NCBI GenBank assembly: GCA_964476625.1
Contig: CAYZBJ010000020.1
Coordinates: forward strand, 1 to 55,836
Source of the DNA: JAMLIN01 sp964476625
GTDB lineage: Bacteria; Pseudomonadota; Gammaproteobacteria; Burkholderiales; Burkholderiaceae_E
DNA: 55,836 nt
Reading direction: 5' to 3'
Under the pieces are notes generated by a model. The model had not been told where the DNA came from. It saw nothing but the letters and a program-made list of their open reading frames with translations, and did no database searches. The position numbers and the translations under genes were made by a program. Positions 35,044 through 44,490 of the stretch are shown in pieces. The number at the start of each line of letters is the position of its first letter. The first letter of the stretch is position 1.

Positions 35044-38000
35044 TCATTGCAGGATCGGCGCCTCCGGCAAGGCCGGCGCGACGACCTCGCGCGCACGCTG
35101 CTCGACCTGCGGATCGCGCCAGTCGCCCTCGACCTCGAATTCGGTCGCGAGCATGTCGGCCAGGGGCTTGCGCAGGACCCATTGCGCGATGAAGGAACCG
35201 ATGCCGATCGCCGGGTTGACCATCGCCGCATAGGCGAGCGACGCGAGGCCGGCGTCGACCTGGGGCTGGACGGCCACGAGGAGCGACTGGGTCTCGCGCA
35301 CCAGGTCGACCTCGCCGCGCAGGTTCACCCGCGCCTGCAGGCCGTTCATCGCGAGATCCTCGGTGCGCGCGACGCCTCGCAACAGCGCCGCGCTGCCCTG
35401 GATCTCGTCGAAGGCGAAACCTTCGGCGAAGACATCGCGAAAATCGAAGTTCAGGCGCCGCGGCAGGGACTGCAGGTTGAGCACCCCGATCAGCTTGGCA
35501 ATACCGGGCTCGGTCCGCAGGAACTGGCCCCGGCCGATATCGAGCCGCAATTCGCCGGTCAGGCTCGGCAGGTCGATCGCCAGCGGCGAACCCTGCCAGC
35601 GAATCCCGCCGGCGAAGTCGCCACTGCCACCGCGGACCAGGTCGGGAAAGCCCAGCGCACCGAGCAGGCGCCCGGCGTCGCCCACCGCGAGCCCGAAGTC
35701 CAGCGCCATGGTCCGCGCCGGTGCGGGGACTGCCTCGGTGACCGTTGCGGCGACCGTTCCCGTGGCCGTTGCAGCAGCCACTTCCGCGGCCGACCACCGA
35801 CCGGTCGCCTCGAAGCGGCCGGCGGCGTGCTCGAGGACGAGCCGGTCGATGAGCCAGTCGCCACGACGATTCCCTTCGCCCTGGCGCGCCGAAAGCTCGA
35901 GCGCGCCGAGCTCCATCGCCCCGATCGCGAAGCGGTCGGCGCGCACATCGAGCGCGGGCAGGGTTCGCGGGGCCTCGGTGAGCAGGGAGCCGAAGTCACG
36001 CTGGTCGCTCTCGGGGATCTCCAGCCGGGAGAACCGCGCGACCAGGGTGCCGGCGGGTCCGGCGCCGACGGCGTCGCGCCATTCGAGCTGGCCGTCGGCC
36101 TGGCGCGAATGCACCCGCGCCATCCAGGTGTCGTCGCGGTGCGTCGCCTCGACCTCGAGATCCTCGAGCAGCTTGCCGCCGATGCGCGCCGCATCGACGC
36201 GCAGCGACAGCCGGTCGGGATGCGGCAGGTCTTCCGGTCCGGCAAGCGGATCGCGTTCGCCGGCCAGCAATTCGCGCCAGCGGTCGAGGTCGAGTTCCGG
36301 CAGGTGCAGGCGCAGGCCGAAGCCGGTGTCGGACAAGGCAGGTTCGACACCGATCCCGAGCGCGGCGCGACGCAGCGCGCTGGCCTGCTCCGGCATGCTC
36401 GCGCCGGTCTCGGCCAGCAGTTCGATACGGGCGGGACCGCCTTCGACCCGCAGGCGGATGTGCTCGCCCGCATCGGCCTGCTTCGCCGGCGTGATCTCGA
36501 GCACCGTCGGGCGGGCCGATGCCGCCGGCTTGTGCAAGGGGGCGGGCAGGTCGATCCCGAGCCCGGCGAGATCGCTCGCGACGGCGACCCGGGCACCATC
36601 GCGAGCGATCCGCACCTCGCCGCGATAGTCGAAACCGCCCGACAGGGCCGGCGTGAACCGCAACGGCACGAGCGGCGCGAGGCCGGCGGCCAGCGCCCGG
36701 CCGCTGCCCCGGATCGACAGGACCTCGCCCTGGCTGCTGCCGCTCGCCTCGATCTCGCCGCCCAGCCAGTTGGCGCGCAGGCCTTCGAATGCGATGCCGT
36801 CGCGGTCGAAGGCAAGCTCGCCGCGCACGGCCTCGAAGGCCGGCAGGGTTCGCACCGGTTCGAAGCGATTGCCCGCGAGGCGCACGTTGCCCTCGACCTT
36901 CGATGCGTCGATGTCGGCCAGCGGCAGTTCGAGCCGCAGGCCGATGCTGGCCGGCCCGTCGAAACGCAGCCGCTCCAGGCCGTCGCCGACGCGATCGCGC
37001 AACGGACTCTCGCGAAGCAGCCGGATCATGTCCGCAAGCGGCCCTTCGCCCTTGCCGGTGACCTGCAGGACCGAATGCTCGAGATCCTCGATGCGCGCCG
37101 ATATCCCGCCGAGCGCGACATCGAAGATCTTCGCCCGCCCGCCCTCGAAGGACATCGACCCCCGCTCGAAACGCAGATCGCCCTGGACCCCTTCGAGCGC
37201 CGGCCAGTCGGGATCGAAGGCGAGCCGGCCCGATTCGACCGGGGCGGTAACGAGGAACTCTCCCTCGGCCGGCGCGACGAAGGGAAAGTCGACCAGGTCG
37301 CCACGCAAGCGCAAGCGGGCATCGCGCGACCTGCCCGCCGGGATCGCGGCGCGCACCCAGCGCCGCACCGGGGCGTTGAGCCGCAGCGGCAGGTAGCGCC
37401 ACACCTTGCTGCCATCGGCCCGTTCGAGCCGCCCCTCGAGGTCGACGATGCCCGGCCCGCGCGGGGCATTGCGCCAGCTGCCCCGCACTTCGCCGGCGGC
37501 ATCGGCGTTCTCGAAGCCGAAGCGCTCGATGCTGACCCGCAGGCCGTCATCGTCGGCGCGCCGCCAGCCGACCCGCGCATCGTAGCGATCGAGCACGATG
37601 TCGGACTGCTCGAGCAGCCCGGGCAGGCTCACGACCGCCTCGCCACCGGCCAGCGCCAGCCGGCCGCCCGCCGGATCGAGCCGGGCCGTGCCGCTCAGGC
37701 CGCGAAACCCCGGCACGTCGTGGCCACGGGGCGTGCCGCCAAGCGCGAGCGCGAGGTCGCTGAACTCGACGTCGATGCCGTACTCCGGACCACTTGCCGC
37801 GGCCTGCCAGTCGAGGGTCGCGCCATCGATCCGGCCGCCGACGCGCCAGCGCGCGATGCGCTCGGCCAGCGAGGCCGGCAGCGGCATCGAGCGGGCGAGG
37901 CGCAGCAGGTCGTCGGCGTCGGCCGCCGAGAGCGCGATCCGGGCGCTGCCGAGGCGCCAGTCGGCATCGAAGACGAGCCGTTGCTCGCCGGCTGCCGCAT

Positions 38001-39117
38001 CGATGGCCACGCCGCTCGAATCGACCAGCTCGACGCCTTCGGTGGTGATCTCGATCCCGCCATCGTCGAGCCAGCGCGCGGCGACGCGACCGGCGAGGAC
38101 ATCGAGCCGACCGGCGCCATCGGCGGTGCGCAGGATCGGTGCGGCGAGATCGAACTCGCCGTGCGCCTCGACCGGCCTGTCGGCGGCGAGTTCGAGCCAG
38201 AGCCGGCCGCGCCCGCGCCCGGCGGCCAGCGGCGAACGGATCGCCGCCAGCGCGTTGAGCGTGAGCACATCGGCGTCGTCGAACGAGGCATAGGCCTGTC
38301 CGGTCCAGCCGGCGCCACTGTCCACGCCACCTCCCTCGCCGTCCGTCCGCCCGGCCGTCCGGCCATCCGCACGACCATCTTCCCGGCTCCCCCCGGCGCT
38401 CCCTGCCCGGTCGAGGTCGGCGATCAGGTCGAAGGCGCCGATCGGCGCCGCCGGCACGCCGGACGACGCAGGCTCGCCGCGACCACTGGCCCGCAGCTTG
38501 TGCCGCGCGCCGTCCGAATCGATCGCGATGTCGACGTCGGCGAACGCGGCCGCCACGCCACTGCGCGCATCCGCGTACTTCACCTGCGCCTGCTGGATGC
38601 GGATCGAGCGCTGGGCGAACAGCCAGTCGGCCAGGCCCGATTCCCCGCTCGGCCCGGCGGTGTCGAGGGTCAGCCCCGAGATGCGAAAGCGGGTCCGGTC
38701 GAGGCGCACGATGTCGAGCCGCGGCGCATCGATGCGCAGCAGGCTGAAGACCGGCGCCATCGCGAGGACACTGCGCCACGACACCTGGGCCTCGACCCGG
38801 CCCAGCCGCAGGCCCTCGCCTGCCTCGCCATCGCCGATCTCCACCCCGTCGATCAGCAGCCGGGGGCGCAGCCGGTCGAAGTCGGTGACGAACTGGCCGA
38901 GCCGCACCGGCGCGCCGATCTCGCTCGCCAGGCGAGCCTCGATCGCGGGCCGCCACTGGTCGAGCCGGGGCCAGGCCCAGTGGCGTACCGCGAGGAAACC
39001 GATGCCGGCGACGAAATAGACGACCAGCAGGCAGGCGGCCGCCAGCGCCAGGCCGCGACGGGTCCGTGAAGGCTGGGCCTGCGTTCGCTCGGGCGCGTTG
39101 GCGTCGTTCGGACTCAC
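35044..39117 (-). CDS. yhdP: YhdP family (AsmA-like) envelope protein
   Basis: A protein of about 1357 residues: a short basic N-terminus (RTRRGL), one transmembrane helix (LALAAACLLVVYFVAGIGFL), then a huge periplasmic region of beta-strand repeats and a C-terminal AsmA-like end (LQVNLRGEVDLVRETQSLLV-type strands and AAMVNPAIGIGSFIAQWVLR). YhdP, with TamB and YdbH, is needed for phospholipid transport to the outer membrane in E. coli. Start is uncertain: I use the GTG before SPNDANAPERTQ because the preceding sequence looks non-coding, but an in-frame GTG at 39219 would add 34 residues. Divergent from glnE, the usual arrangement in betaproteobacteria, and followed by tldD. Confidence 0.86.
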   Translation of the reverse strand: MSPNDANAPERTQAQPSRTRRGLALAAACLLVVYFVAGIGFLAVRHWAWPRLDQWRPAIEARLASEIGAPVRLGQFVTDFDRLRPRLLIDGVEIGDGEAGEGLRLGRVEAQVSWRSVLAMAPVFSLLRIDAPRLDIVRLDRTRFRISGLTLDTAGPSGESGLADWLFAQRSIRIQQAQVKYADARSGVAAAFADVDIAIDSDGARHKLRASGRGEPASSGVPAAPIGAFDLIADLDRAGSAGGSREDGRADGRTAGRTDGEGGGVDSGAGWTGQAYASFDDADVLTLNALAAIRSPLAAGRGRGRLWLELAADRPVEAHGEFDLAAPILRTADGAGRLDVLAGRVAARWLDDGGIEITTEGVELVDSSGVAIDAAAGEQRLVFDADWRLGSARIALSAADADDLLRLARSMPLPASLAERIARWRVGGRIDGATLDWQAAASGPEYGIDVEFSDLALALGGTPRGHDVPGFRGLSGTARLDPAGGRLALAGGEAVVSLPGLLEQSDIVLDRYDARVGWRRADDDGLRVSIERFGFENADAAGEVRGSWRNAPRGPGIVDLEGRLERADGSKVWRYLPLRLNAPVRRWVRAAIPAGRSRDARLRLRGDLVDFPFVAPAEGEFLVTAPVESGRLAFDPDWPALEGVQGDLRFERGSMSFEGGRAKIFDVALGGISARIEDLEHSVLQVTGKGEGPLADMIRLLRESPLRDRVGDGLERLRFDGPASIGLRLELPLADIDASKVEGNVRLAGNRFEPVRTLPAFEAVRGELAFDRDGIAFEGLRANWLGGEIEASGSSQGEVLSIRGSGRALAAGLAPLVPLRFTPALSGGFDYRGEVRIARDGARVAVASDLAGLGIDLPAPLHKPAASARPTVLEITPAKQADAGEHIRLRVEGGPARIELLAETGASMPEQASALRRAALGIGVEPALSDTGFGLRLHLPELDLDRWRELLAGERDPLAGPEDLPHPDRLSLRVDAARIGGKLLEDLEVEATHRDDTWMARVHSRQADGQLEWRDAVGAGPAGTLVARFSRLEIPESDQRDFGSLLTEAPRTLPALDVRADRFAIGAMELGALELSARQGEGNRRGDWLIDRLVLEHAAGRFEATGRWSAAEVAAATATGTVAATVTEAVPAPARTMALDFGLAVGDAGRLLGALGFPDLVRGGSGDFAGGIRWQGSPLAIDLPSLTGELRLDIGRGQFLRTEPGIAKLIGVLNLQSLPRRLNFDFRDVFAEGFAFDEIQGSAALLRGVARTEDLAMNGLQARVNLRGEVDLVRETQSLLVAVQPQVDAGLASLAYAAMVNPAIGIGSFIAQWVLRKPLADMLATEFEVEGDWRDPQVEQRAREVVAPALPEAPILQ

Positions 39118-39265
39118 TCGGCTATCGGGACCAGGGCCCGGGTGATCCGGGATCGGGGTTGCAGGAGATCGGAGCGCCCCGTGCCGGCTCGCTGGTGGGC
39201 GGGCCGGCCGGTCGGCCACGACTAGAATACCCCGTCAGCTCGCGCCACTGGGGAGGCCCGCTTCG

Positions 39266-41935
39266 ATGCCGTTTCGCGCTGAATCGTATTCGGGATACTT
39301 CCGCCGCTCGGCGTTCGCGATCACCGCGGGCGGTGGCTCGCTCGAGCCGATCGAGGCCCTCGCCGCCGCGCCGATCGACGGTGCACGCATCGCGGCCCTG
39401 GTTGATTCGCACCGGCCCGCCGACGACGCCGGTCGCGCCCTGCGCGAGGCGCGCCGGACCCTGCTGCTTGCGCTGATGGAGCGCGACGTCGGCGGCGAAG
39501 CCAGCCTCGAGGAGATCTGCACCGCGATGAGCGAGTTCGCCGCGCAGGCATGCACGATTGCCCTGCGCGCGGCGGCCGGCGAGCTCGTCGAGCAGTTCGG
39601 CATCCCGCTCGATACCGAGGGACGGCCACAGGACCTGCTGGCGGTCGCGATGGGCAAGGGCGGCGCCGGCGAGCTCAACGTGTCCTCCGACCTCGACCTC
39701 GTCTTCGTGCATCGCGATCGGGGCGAGACCAGCGGGTTGCAGGCCGACGGCACGCCGGCGCGCCGGGGCCGGCTGCCGGCGGCGGAGTTCTTCCACCGGC
39801 TCGCGCGACGTGCGATCGGCCTGCTCTCGGAAGTCAACGGCGACGGCTTCGTGTTCCGGGTCGACACCCGCCTGCGACCCAACGGTGATTCCGGCCCCCT
39901 GGTCGGTTCGCTGGCGATGCTCGAGGAGTACTTCTATGCGCAGGGCCGCGAATGGGAGCGTTTCGCCTGGCTCAAGGGCCGGGTCGCCGCCGATTCCGGC
40001 ATGGCCGGCGAGGCGGCGCGCGCCGACGACGAGCAGGCGCTCGCGCAGATCGTCACGCCCTTCGTGTTTCGCCGCTACCTCGACTACGAGGTCTTCGACG
40101 GCCTGCGCACGGTGCATGCGCTGATCCGCAGCGAAGCGCGCAAGCGCGAGGCGCGTCGCCAGGGGCTCGACGTCAAGCTCGGTCGCGGCGGCATCCGGGA
40201 GATCGAGTTCGCCGCGCAGCTCTTCCAGATCGTGCGCGGCGGACGCGACCCCGGCCTGCAGGATCCCGCCACCCTGCCGACCCTGGCCGCGATCGCCGAA
40301 CGCGGGCTGCTGCCGGCGGCCGACGTCGACCTGCTCGCCGATGCCTATCGACTGCTGCGACGCACCGAGCACATGCTGCAGTACCGGGAAGACGAGCAGA
40401 CGCATCGCCTGCCCGATGACCCGGCGATCCGCGCCGACGTCGCCGCGATGCTCGGCCTGTCGGTGCCGGCCTTCGAGGAAGCGCTGGCGGCGGCGACGAC
40501 CGCGGTCGACCGGATCTTCAACGACCTGCTCGCCGAGCCCGACCGGCGGGACGAACCGGACGGCGGCATCGACGAAGCCAGTCTCGACGAGGATGTCGCG
40601 CGCCTGCTCGCGGCGATGCGCGATGGCCCCCGCTACCGGGCGGCCAAGGACGAGGCGCGCCAGTCGATCGAGCGCCTGCTCGCGATCGCCCAGGCCAGGG
40701 GCACCCCGCCACGCGGCATGGCGCGCCTGATCGAGCTTTGCGAAACCGTCTGCCGCCGCCCCAGCTATCTCGCCCTGCTCGCCCGCCACCCCGAGGCCTT
40801 CGACCGGGTCCTGCGCATGGTCTCCAAGTCGCAATGGGCGGCCAGCTACCTGGTCAGGCATCCGATCGTCCTCGACGAGCTGATCGCCGGCCAGGTGCTC
40901 GAGCCGATCGATTTCGACGCCTGGGAAGCCGCCCTGCGCGAACGCCTCGAGGCGGCGCTGATCGAAGGGCAGCCCGACACCGAGCGACAGATGGACATCG
41001 CACGCGAGGTCCACCACGCGAGCGCGTTCCGGCTGCTCGCCCAGGACATCGAGGGGCGGCTGCCGGTCGAGCAGCTCTCCGACCTGCTCTCGGAGATCGC
41101 CGACCGGATGCTGGGCATCGCGATCGAATACGTCTGGGCGCAATCCCCGAAGCGCCATCGCGAGGTGCCGCGCATCGCGGCGATCGCCTATGGCCGGCTC
41201 GGCGGCAAGGAACTCGGCTACACCTCGGACCTCGACCTGGTCTTCGTCTACGACGACGAGGACAAGCCCGCCCAGGAAGCCTATTCGATCCTGGTGCGGC
41301 GACTGAACACCTGGCTGTCGGCCCAGACCGCCGCCGGCGTGCTGTTCGACGTCGACCTGCGCCTGCGCCCCAACGGCGACGCCGGCCTGCTGGTCGCCTC
41401 GCTCGCCTCGTTCGAGGCCTACCAGCGCGAGGAAGCCTGGCTCTGGGAACACCAGGCGCTGACCCGGGCCCGGTACTGCGCGGGCGATGCCGGCATCGGC
41501 GCGCGCTTCGAGGCGATCCGTCGCGAGATCCTGGCGCGGCCCCGCGACGCCGGCAAGCTGCGCGAGGAAGTCGTCGCGATGCGCAAGCGGATGCACCAGG
41601 GCCATCCGAACCGCAGCGAGCAGTTCGACCTCAAGCACGACGCCGGCGGCATGGTCGACATCGAGTTCATCGTGCAGTACCTGGTGCTGCGCCATGGCGC
41701 GACCCATCCGGCCCTGCTCGACAATGCCGGCAACATCGCCCTGCTCGGGCGGGCCGCCGACGCCGGCCTGCTCGAGGCGCAAAGCGCCCGGCAGCTGGCC
41801 GATGCCTATCGCCGCTACCGGGGGCTGCAGCACGCCTTGCGGCTCGACGGCGCCCAGTACGCCCGCGTCGACCCGGGCGAAGTCGCCGCGGAAGCTGCGG
41901 CGGTCACCGCAGCCTGGTCCGCGCTCTTCGAATGA
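39266..41935 (+). CDS. glnE: Bifunctional glutamine synthetase adenylyltransferase/deadenylase
   Basis: An 889-residue enzyme with two nucleotidyltransferase domains. The deadenylylating N-terminal site is GKGGAGELNVSSDLDLVF at about residue 130; the adenylylating C-terminal site is GRLGGKELGYTSDLDLVF at about residue 642. Each is followed by a helical domain (first LGRGGIREIEFAAQLFQI, second DLKHDAGGMVDIEFIVQYLV). Under PII control it attaches AMP to glutamine synthetase or removes it according to nitrogen status. A -10-like TAGAAT lies 37 bases before the ATG. Divergent from yhdP. Confidence 0.95.
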   Translation: MPFRAESYSGYFRRSAFAITAGGGSLEPIEALAAAPIDGARIAALVDSHRPADDAGRALREARRTLLLALMERDVGGEASLEEICTAMSEFAAQACTIALRAAAGELVEQFGIPLDTEGRPQDLLAVAMGKGGAGELNVSSDLDLVFVHRDRGETSGLQADGTPARRGRLPAAEFFHRLARRAIGLLSEVNGDGFVFRVDTRLRPNGDSGPLVGSLAMLEEYFYAQGREWERFAWLKGRVAADSGMAGEAARADDEQALAQIVTPFVFRRYLDYEVFDGLRTVHALIRSEARKREARRQGLDVKLGRGGIREIEFAAQLFQIVRGGRDPGLQDPATLPTLAAIAERGLLPAADVDLLADAYRLLRRTEHMLQYREDEQTHRLPDDPAIRADVAAMLGLSVPAFEEALAAATTAVDRIFNDLLAEPDRRDEPDGGIDEASLDEDVARLLAAMRDGPRYRAAKDEARQSIERLLAIAQARGTPPRGMARLIELCETVCRRPSYLALLARHPEAFDRVLRMVSKSQWAASYLVRHPIVLDELIAGQVLEPIDFDAWEAALRERLEAALIEGQPDTERQMDIAREVHHASAFRLLAQDIEGRLPVEQLSDLLSEIADRMLGIAIEYVWAQSPKRHREVPRIAAIAYGRLGGKELGYTSDLDLVFVYDDEDKPAQEAYSILVRRLNTWLSAQTAAGVLFDVDLRLRPNGDAGLLVASLASFEAYQREEAWLWEHQALTRARYCAGDAGIGARFEAIRREILARPRDAGKLREEVVAMRKRMHQGHPNRSEQFDLKHDAGGMVDIEFIVQYLVLRHGATHPALLDNAGNIALLGRAADAGLLEAQSARQLADAYRRYRGLQHALRLDGAQYARVDPGEVAAEAAAVTAAWSALFE

Positions 41936-41960
41936 AGCCTGCCCGGTACGGCCGCGCCCC

Positions 41961-42311
41961 TCAGGAAAAACCGGCCAGCAGCAGGTAGACGACCACGCCG
42001 GCGACGACACCGGCGAAGACGTTGCGCCGCCAGTGCACCGCGGCGATCGCCGCCAGGGCCGAGAGCAGGCGGGGGTCGGCGAGGCCGGCGAGCGTAGCGG
42101 CCCCCGGTTCGGCGCCGAGCAGCGGCGCCAGCACCTGCGGCGCGACCAGTGCGGCGAGCGCCGCCAGCGGCGCGTGCGACAGGGCCTGCTCGAGCAGACC
42201 GCGCGGGCGCCATTCGCGCGGCAGGACCAGGAATACCCAGCGGCCAGCGGCAACGATCACCGCCACGACGACGATCGTGCTCCAGATGGCGGCGGGATCG
42301 TGGCTGCCCAT
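41961..42311 (-). CDS. azlD: AzlD family branched-chain amino acid exporter subunit
   Basis: A 116-residue membrane protein with four hydrophobic segments (STIVVVAVIVAAGRWVFLVL; then APLAALAALVAPQVLAPLLG; LLSALAAIAAVHWRRNVFAG; VVAGVVVYLLLAGF). The small size, the RWVFLVLP motif and the HWRRN segment fit AzlD. With AzlC it forms an exporter for leucine, isoleucine and valine analogues. Its start lies five bases after the azlC stop. Confidence 0.83.
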   Translation of the reverse strand: MGSHDPAAIWSTIVVVAVIVAAGRWVFLVLPREWRPRGLLEQALSHAPLAALAALVAPQVLAPLLGAEPGAATLAGLADPRLLSALAAIAAVHWRRNVFAGVVAGVVVYLLLAGFS

Positions 42312-42316
42312 CGCGC

Positions 42317-43051
42317 TCAGCCCGCCGCGCGCCGGAGCCGGAGCCCGGCCTCGACCAGCATCGCGGCGGCGATGCCGGCGATGACGGCACTGAACATCCC
42401 GAGGCTGTAGGGCCAGTCGCGCCCGAGCAGTGCAACCCCGATCGCGACCGCCGCGGCCGCCACCGACACGGACGATCGCACCAGCGCGGCGGTCATGGCG
42501 ACGATCGCGAGGGTTCCGAGGTAACCGAGCCCGGAGCCGGCCGGCAACAGGTGGGCGACGCCGATGCCGGCGAGGCTGCCGACCTGCCAGACGAGGTACA
42601 CCGGGAGGCAGCAGCCGGCGAACAGGGCGACCCGTTGCACCTGCGGCTCGCCGTCGCGGTGGCGCAGTCGATAGGCGGCCAGCGCGGTGTCGCTGGTGAG
42701 GTAGCCGAGCCCGAGGCGAAGCGGCAGGGGCAGGCGGCCGAGATCGCGGGCGAGGGTCGCGCTGTAGACGATGAAGCGCAGGTTGGTCAGGAACACCGTC
42801 AGCATGACCACCGGCAGCGATGCGCCAGCGACGATCAGCGGGATGGTCACCAGCTGGGCGGTGCCCGAGAACACCAGCGCCGCCATGCCGAGCGCCTGGC
42901 CGGTCGTCAGGCCCGCCTTGACCAGCGCGATCCCGGTCACCAGCCCCCAGGAGGCGGTGCCGGGCAGCAGCGGCGCCACCGCGAACATCCCGTCGCGCAG
43001 CGCCGTGCGGCGCACGCGGGACCGGGTCCATCGAAGCGGGAATCGGGGCAT
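42317..43051 (-). CDS. azlC: AzlC family branched-chain amino acid exporter subunit
   Basis: A 244-residue inner-membrane protein. AzlC hallmarks are the N-terminal DGMFAVAPLLPGTASWGLVT, the re-entrant segment ALVFSGTAQLVTIPLI, LTNLRFIVYSATLA and the long GLGYLTSDTALA. It is the large pore subunit of the AzlCD exporter. I choose the ATG before PRFPLRWTRSRVRR; an in-frame ATG 41 codons upstream would run into the ilvE promoter. Divergent from ilvE, so amino-acid synthesis and export genes share one regulatory gap of about 175 bases. Confidence 0.87.
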   Translation of the reverse strand: MPRFPLRWTRSRVRRTALRDGMFAVAPLLPGTASWGLVTGIALVKAGLTTGQALGMAALVFSGTAQLVTIPLIVAGASLPVVMLTVFLTNLRFIVYSATLARDLGRLPLPLRLGLGYLTSDTALAAYRLRHRDGEPQVQRVALFAGCCLPVYLVWQVGSLAGIGVAHLLPAGSGLGYLGTLAIVAMTAALVRSSVSVAAAAVAIGVALLGRDWPYSLGMFSAVIAGIAAAMLVEAGLRLRRAAG

Positions 43052-43227
43052 CGGTCGGGGTATCGGGCGTCCTGCGCCGCCCGGCGTTGCGGGCGGCCGG
43101 AGACGGGGGAGTGTATCAGTGGCGTGTTTCGATAGAATCCGGGAATCGATGCCGAAAGCCCCGGCGGGGCCCACCGGCGGCGTCGGGGCCCGGCCGCTAC
43201 CGGGTGATGCCCTGTCTGGAGAAATTC

Positions 43228-44148
43228 ATGTCGATGTCCGACCGCGACGGACTGATCTGGTTCAACGGCCAAATGGTCGACTGGCGTGACGCCAAAATCC
43301 ATGTGCTCACCCACAGCCTGCACTACGGCATGGGCATCTTCGAGGGGGTCAGGGCCTACAAGACGGAATCCGGGACGGCGATCTTCCGGCTCGATGCGCA
43401 TACCCGCCGCTTCACCAATTCGGCGAAGATCCTGCAGATCGACCTGCCCTACCCGGCCGAGCAGCTCGCCGAGGCCCAGAAGGCGGTGGTCCGCGAGAAC
43501 AAGCTCGAGAGCTGCTACCTGCGCCCGCTCGCCTGGTTCGGCGACGAGAAACTAGGGGTCTCGCCGGTGGGCAACACGGTCCACGTCATGATCGCGGCCT
43601 GGCCCTGGGGGGCCTACCTCGGCGAGGAGGGCATCGCCAAGGGCATCCGGGTCAAGACCTCGTCCTATACCCGCCACCACGTCAACGTCTCGCTGGTGCG
43701 GGCCAAGGCGAGCGGCTACTACCTGAACTCGATCCTCGCCAACCGCGAGGTCACCTGCGTCGGCTACGACGAGGCGCTGCTGCTCGACACCGAAGGCTAT
43801 GTATCCGAGGGCGCCGGCGAGAACGTCTTCATCGTCCGCGCGGGCCGGCTCTACACCCCCGACCTGGCCAGCTGCCTCGACGGCATCACCCGCGACTCGG
43901 TGATCACCATCGCGCGCGACCTCGGCATCGAGGTGATCGAAAAGCGCATCACCCGCGACGAAATGTACGTGGCCGACGAGGCATTCTTCACCGGGACGGC
44001 GGCCGAGATCACCCCGATCCGCGAGCTCGACGACCGCCCCATCGGCGAAGGCGTGCGCGGCCCGGTGACCGAGAAGCTGCAGTCGCTGTTCTTCGACATC
44101 GTCGCCGGGCGCAACGAGCGCTATGGTCACTGGCTCATGCCGATCTGA
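43228..44148 (+). CDS. ilvE: Branched-chain amino acid aminotransferase
   Basis: A 306-residue fold-type IV PLP enzyme that catalyses the last step of leucine, isoleucine and valine synthesis with glutamate. The PLP Lys160 is in LVRAKASGYYLNS; other marks are HSLHYGMGIFEGVRAYKT, SEGAGENVF and the phosphate loop EAFFTGTAAEITPI. GGAG lies six bases before the ATG (MSMSDRDG). A TAGAAT -10-like box lies about 90 bases upstream. A small zinc-finger gene follows after 18 bases. Confidence 0.95.
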   Translation: MSMSDRDGLIWFNGQMVDWRDAKIHVLTHSLHYGMGIFEGVRAYKTESGTAIFRLDAHTRRFTNSAKILQIDLPYPAEQLAEAQKAVVRENKLESCYLRPLAWFGDEKLGVSPVGNTVHVMIAAWPWGAYLGEEGIAKGIRVKTSSYTRHHVNVSLVRAKASGYYLNSILANREVTCVGYDEALLLDTEGYVSEGAGENVFIVRAGRLYTPDLASCLDGITRDSVITIARDLGIEVIEKRITRDEMYVADEAFFTGTAAEITPIRELDDRPIGEGVRGPVTEKLQSLFFDIVAGRNERYGHWLMPI

Positions 44149-44166
44149 CCCCGCGCCTTCTCCGGA

Positions 44167-44376
44167 ATGAGCCGAATGCCCAGCGAAAAGACCGTTCCCG
44201 TCGTCGAACTCGACGCCGACGACCTGCCCGCCCACTGCCCGAACCCGAAAATGCCGATCTGGAGCAGCCACCCGCGGGTCTACATCGACATTACCCACGA
44301 AGGCAAAGGGCAATGCCCGTATTGCGGTACCGTCTACGCATTGAAGCCGGGCGCGGTCGTCAGGTCCCATCACTAG
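44167..44376 (+). CDS. Small CHCC-type zinc-finger protein
   Basis: A 69-residue protein with the zf-CHCC pattern: Cys in LPAHCPN, His in SSHPRVYIDI, and the Cys pair in GQCPYCGTVYAL. It resembles the bacterial relatives of mitochondrial complex I subunit NDUFS6. Function in bacteria is not established. An internal ATG three codons in (MPSEKT) is an alternative start. It lies between ilvE and waaF, a neighbourhood I know from other betaproteobacteria. Confidence 0.85.
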   Translation: MSRMPSEKTVPVVELDADDLPAHCPNPKMPIWSSHPRVYIDITHEGKGQCPYCGTVYALKPGAVVRSHH

Positions 44377-44490
44377 GGTTCCGCCGGCGGGGCGGGGGCA
44401 ATCGCGCCGCATTGTGACGGACTGCGCGGACAGCCGACCGGGGCGCCGCGACAATCCATCACCAGCCAGACGGATGCCCGAGTTCGAGCC

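Noticed and set aside
35047..39069. Open frame of 1340 codons on the plus strand opposite yhdP
   Set aside because: It mirrors the codon pattern of yhdP; GC-rich third positions keep the opposite frame free of stops. Composition (His/Arg/Gln/Asp-rich, no domains) is that of a shadow.
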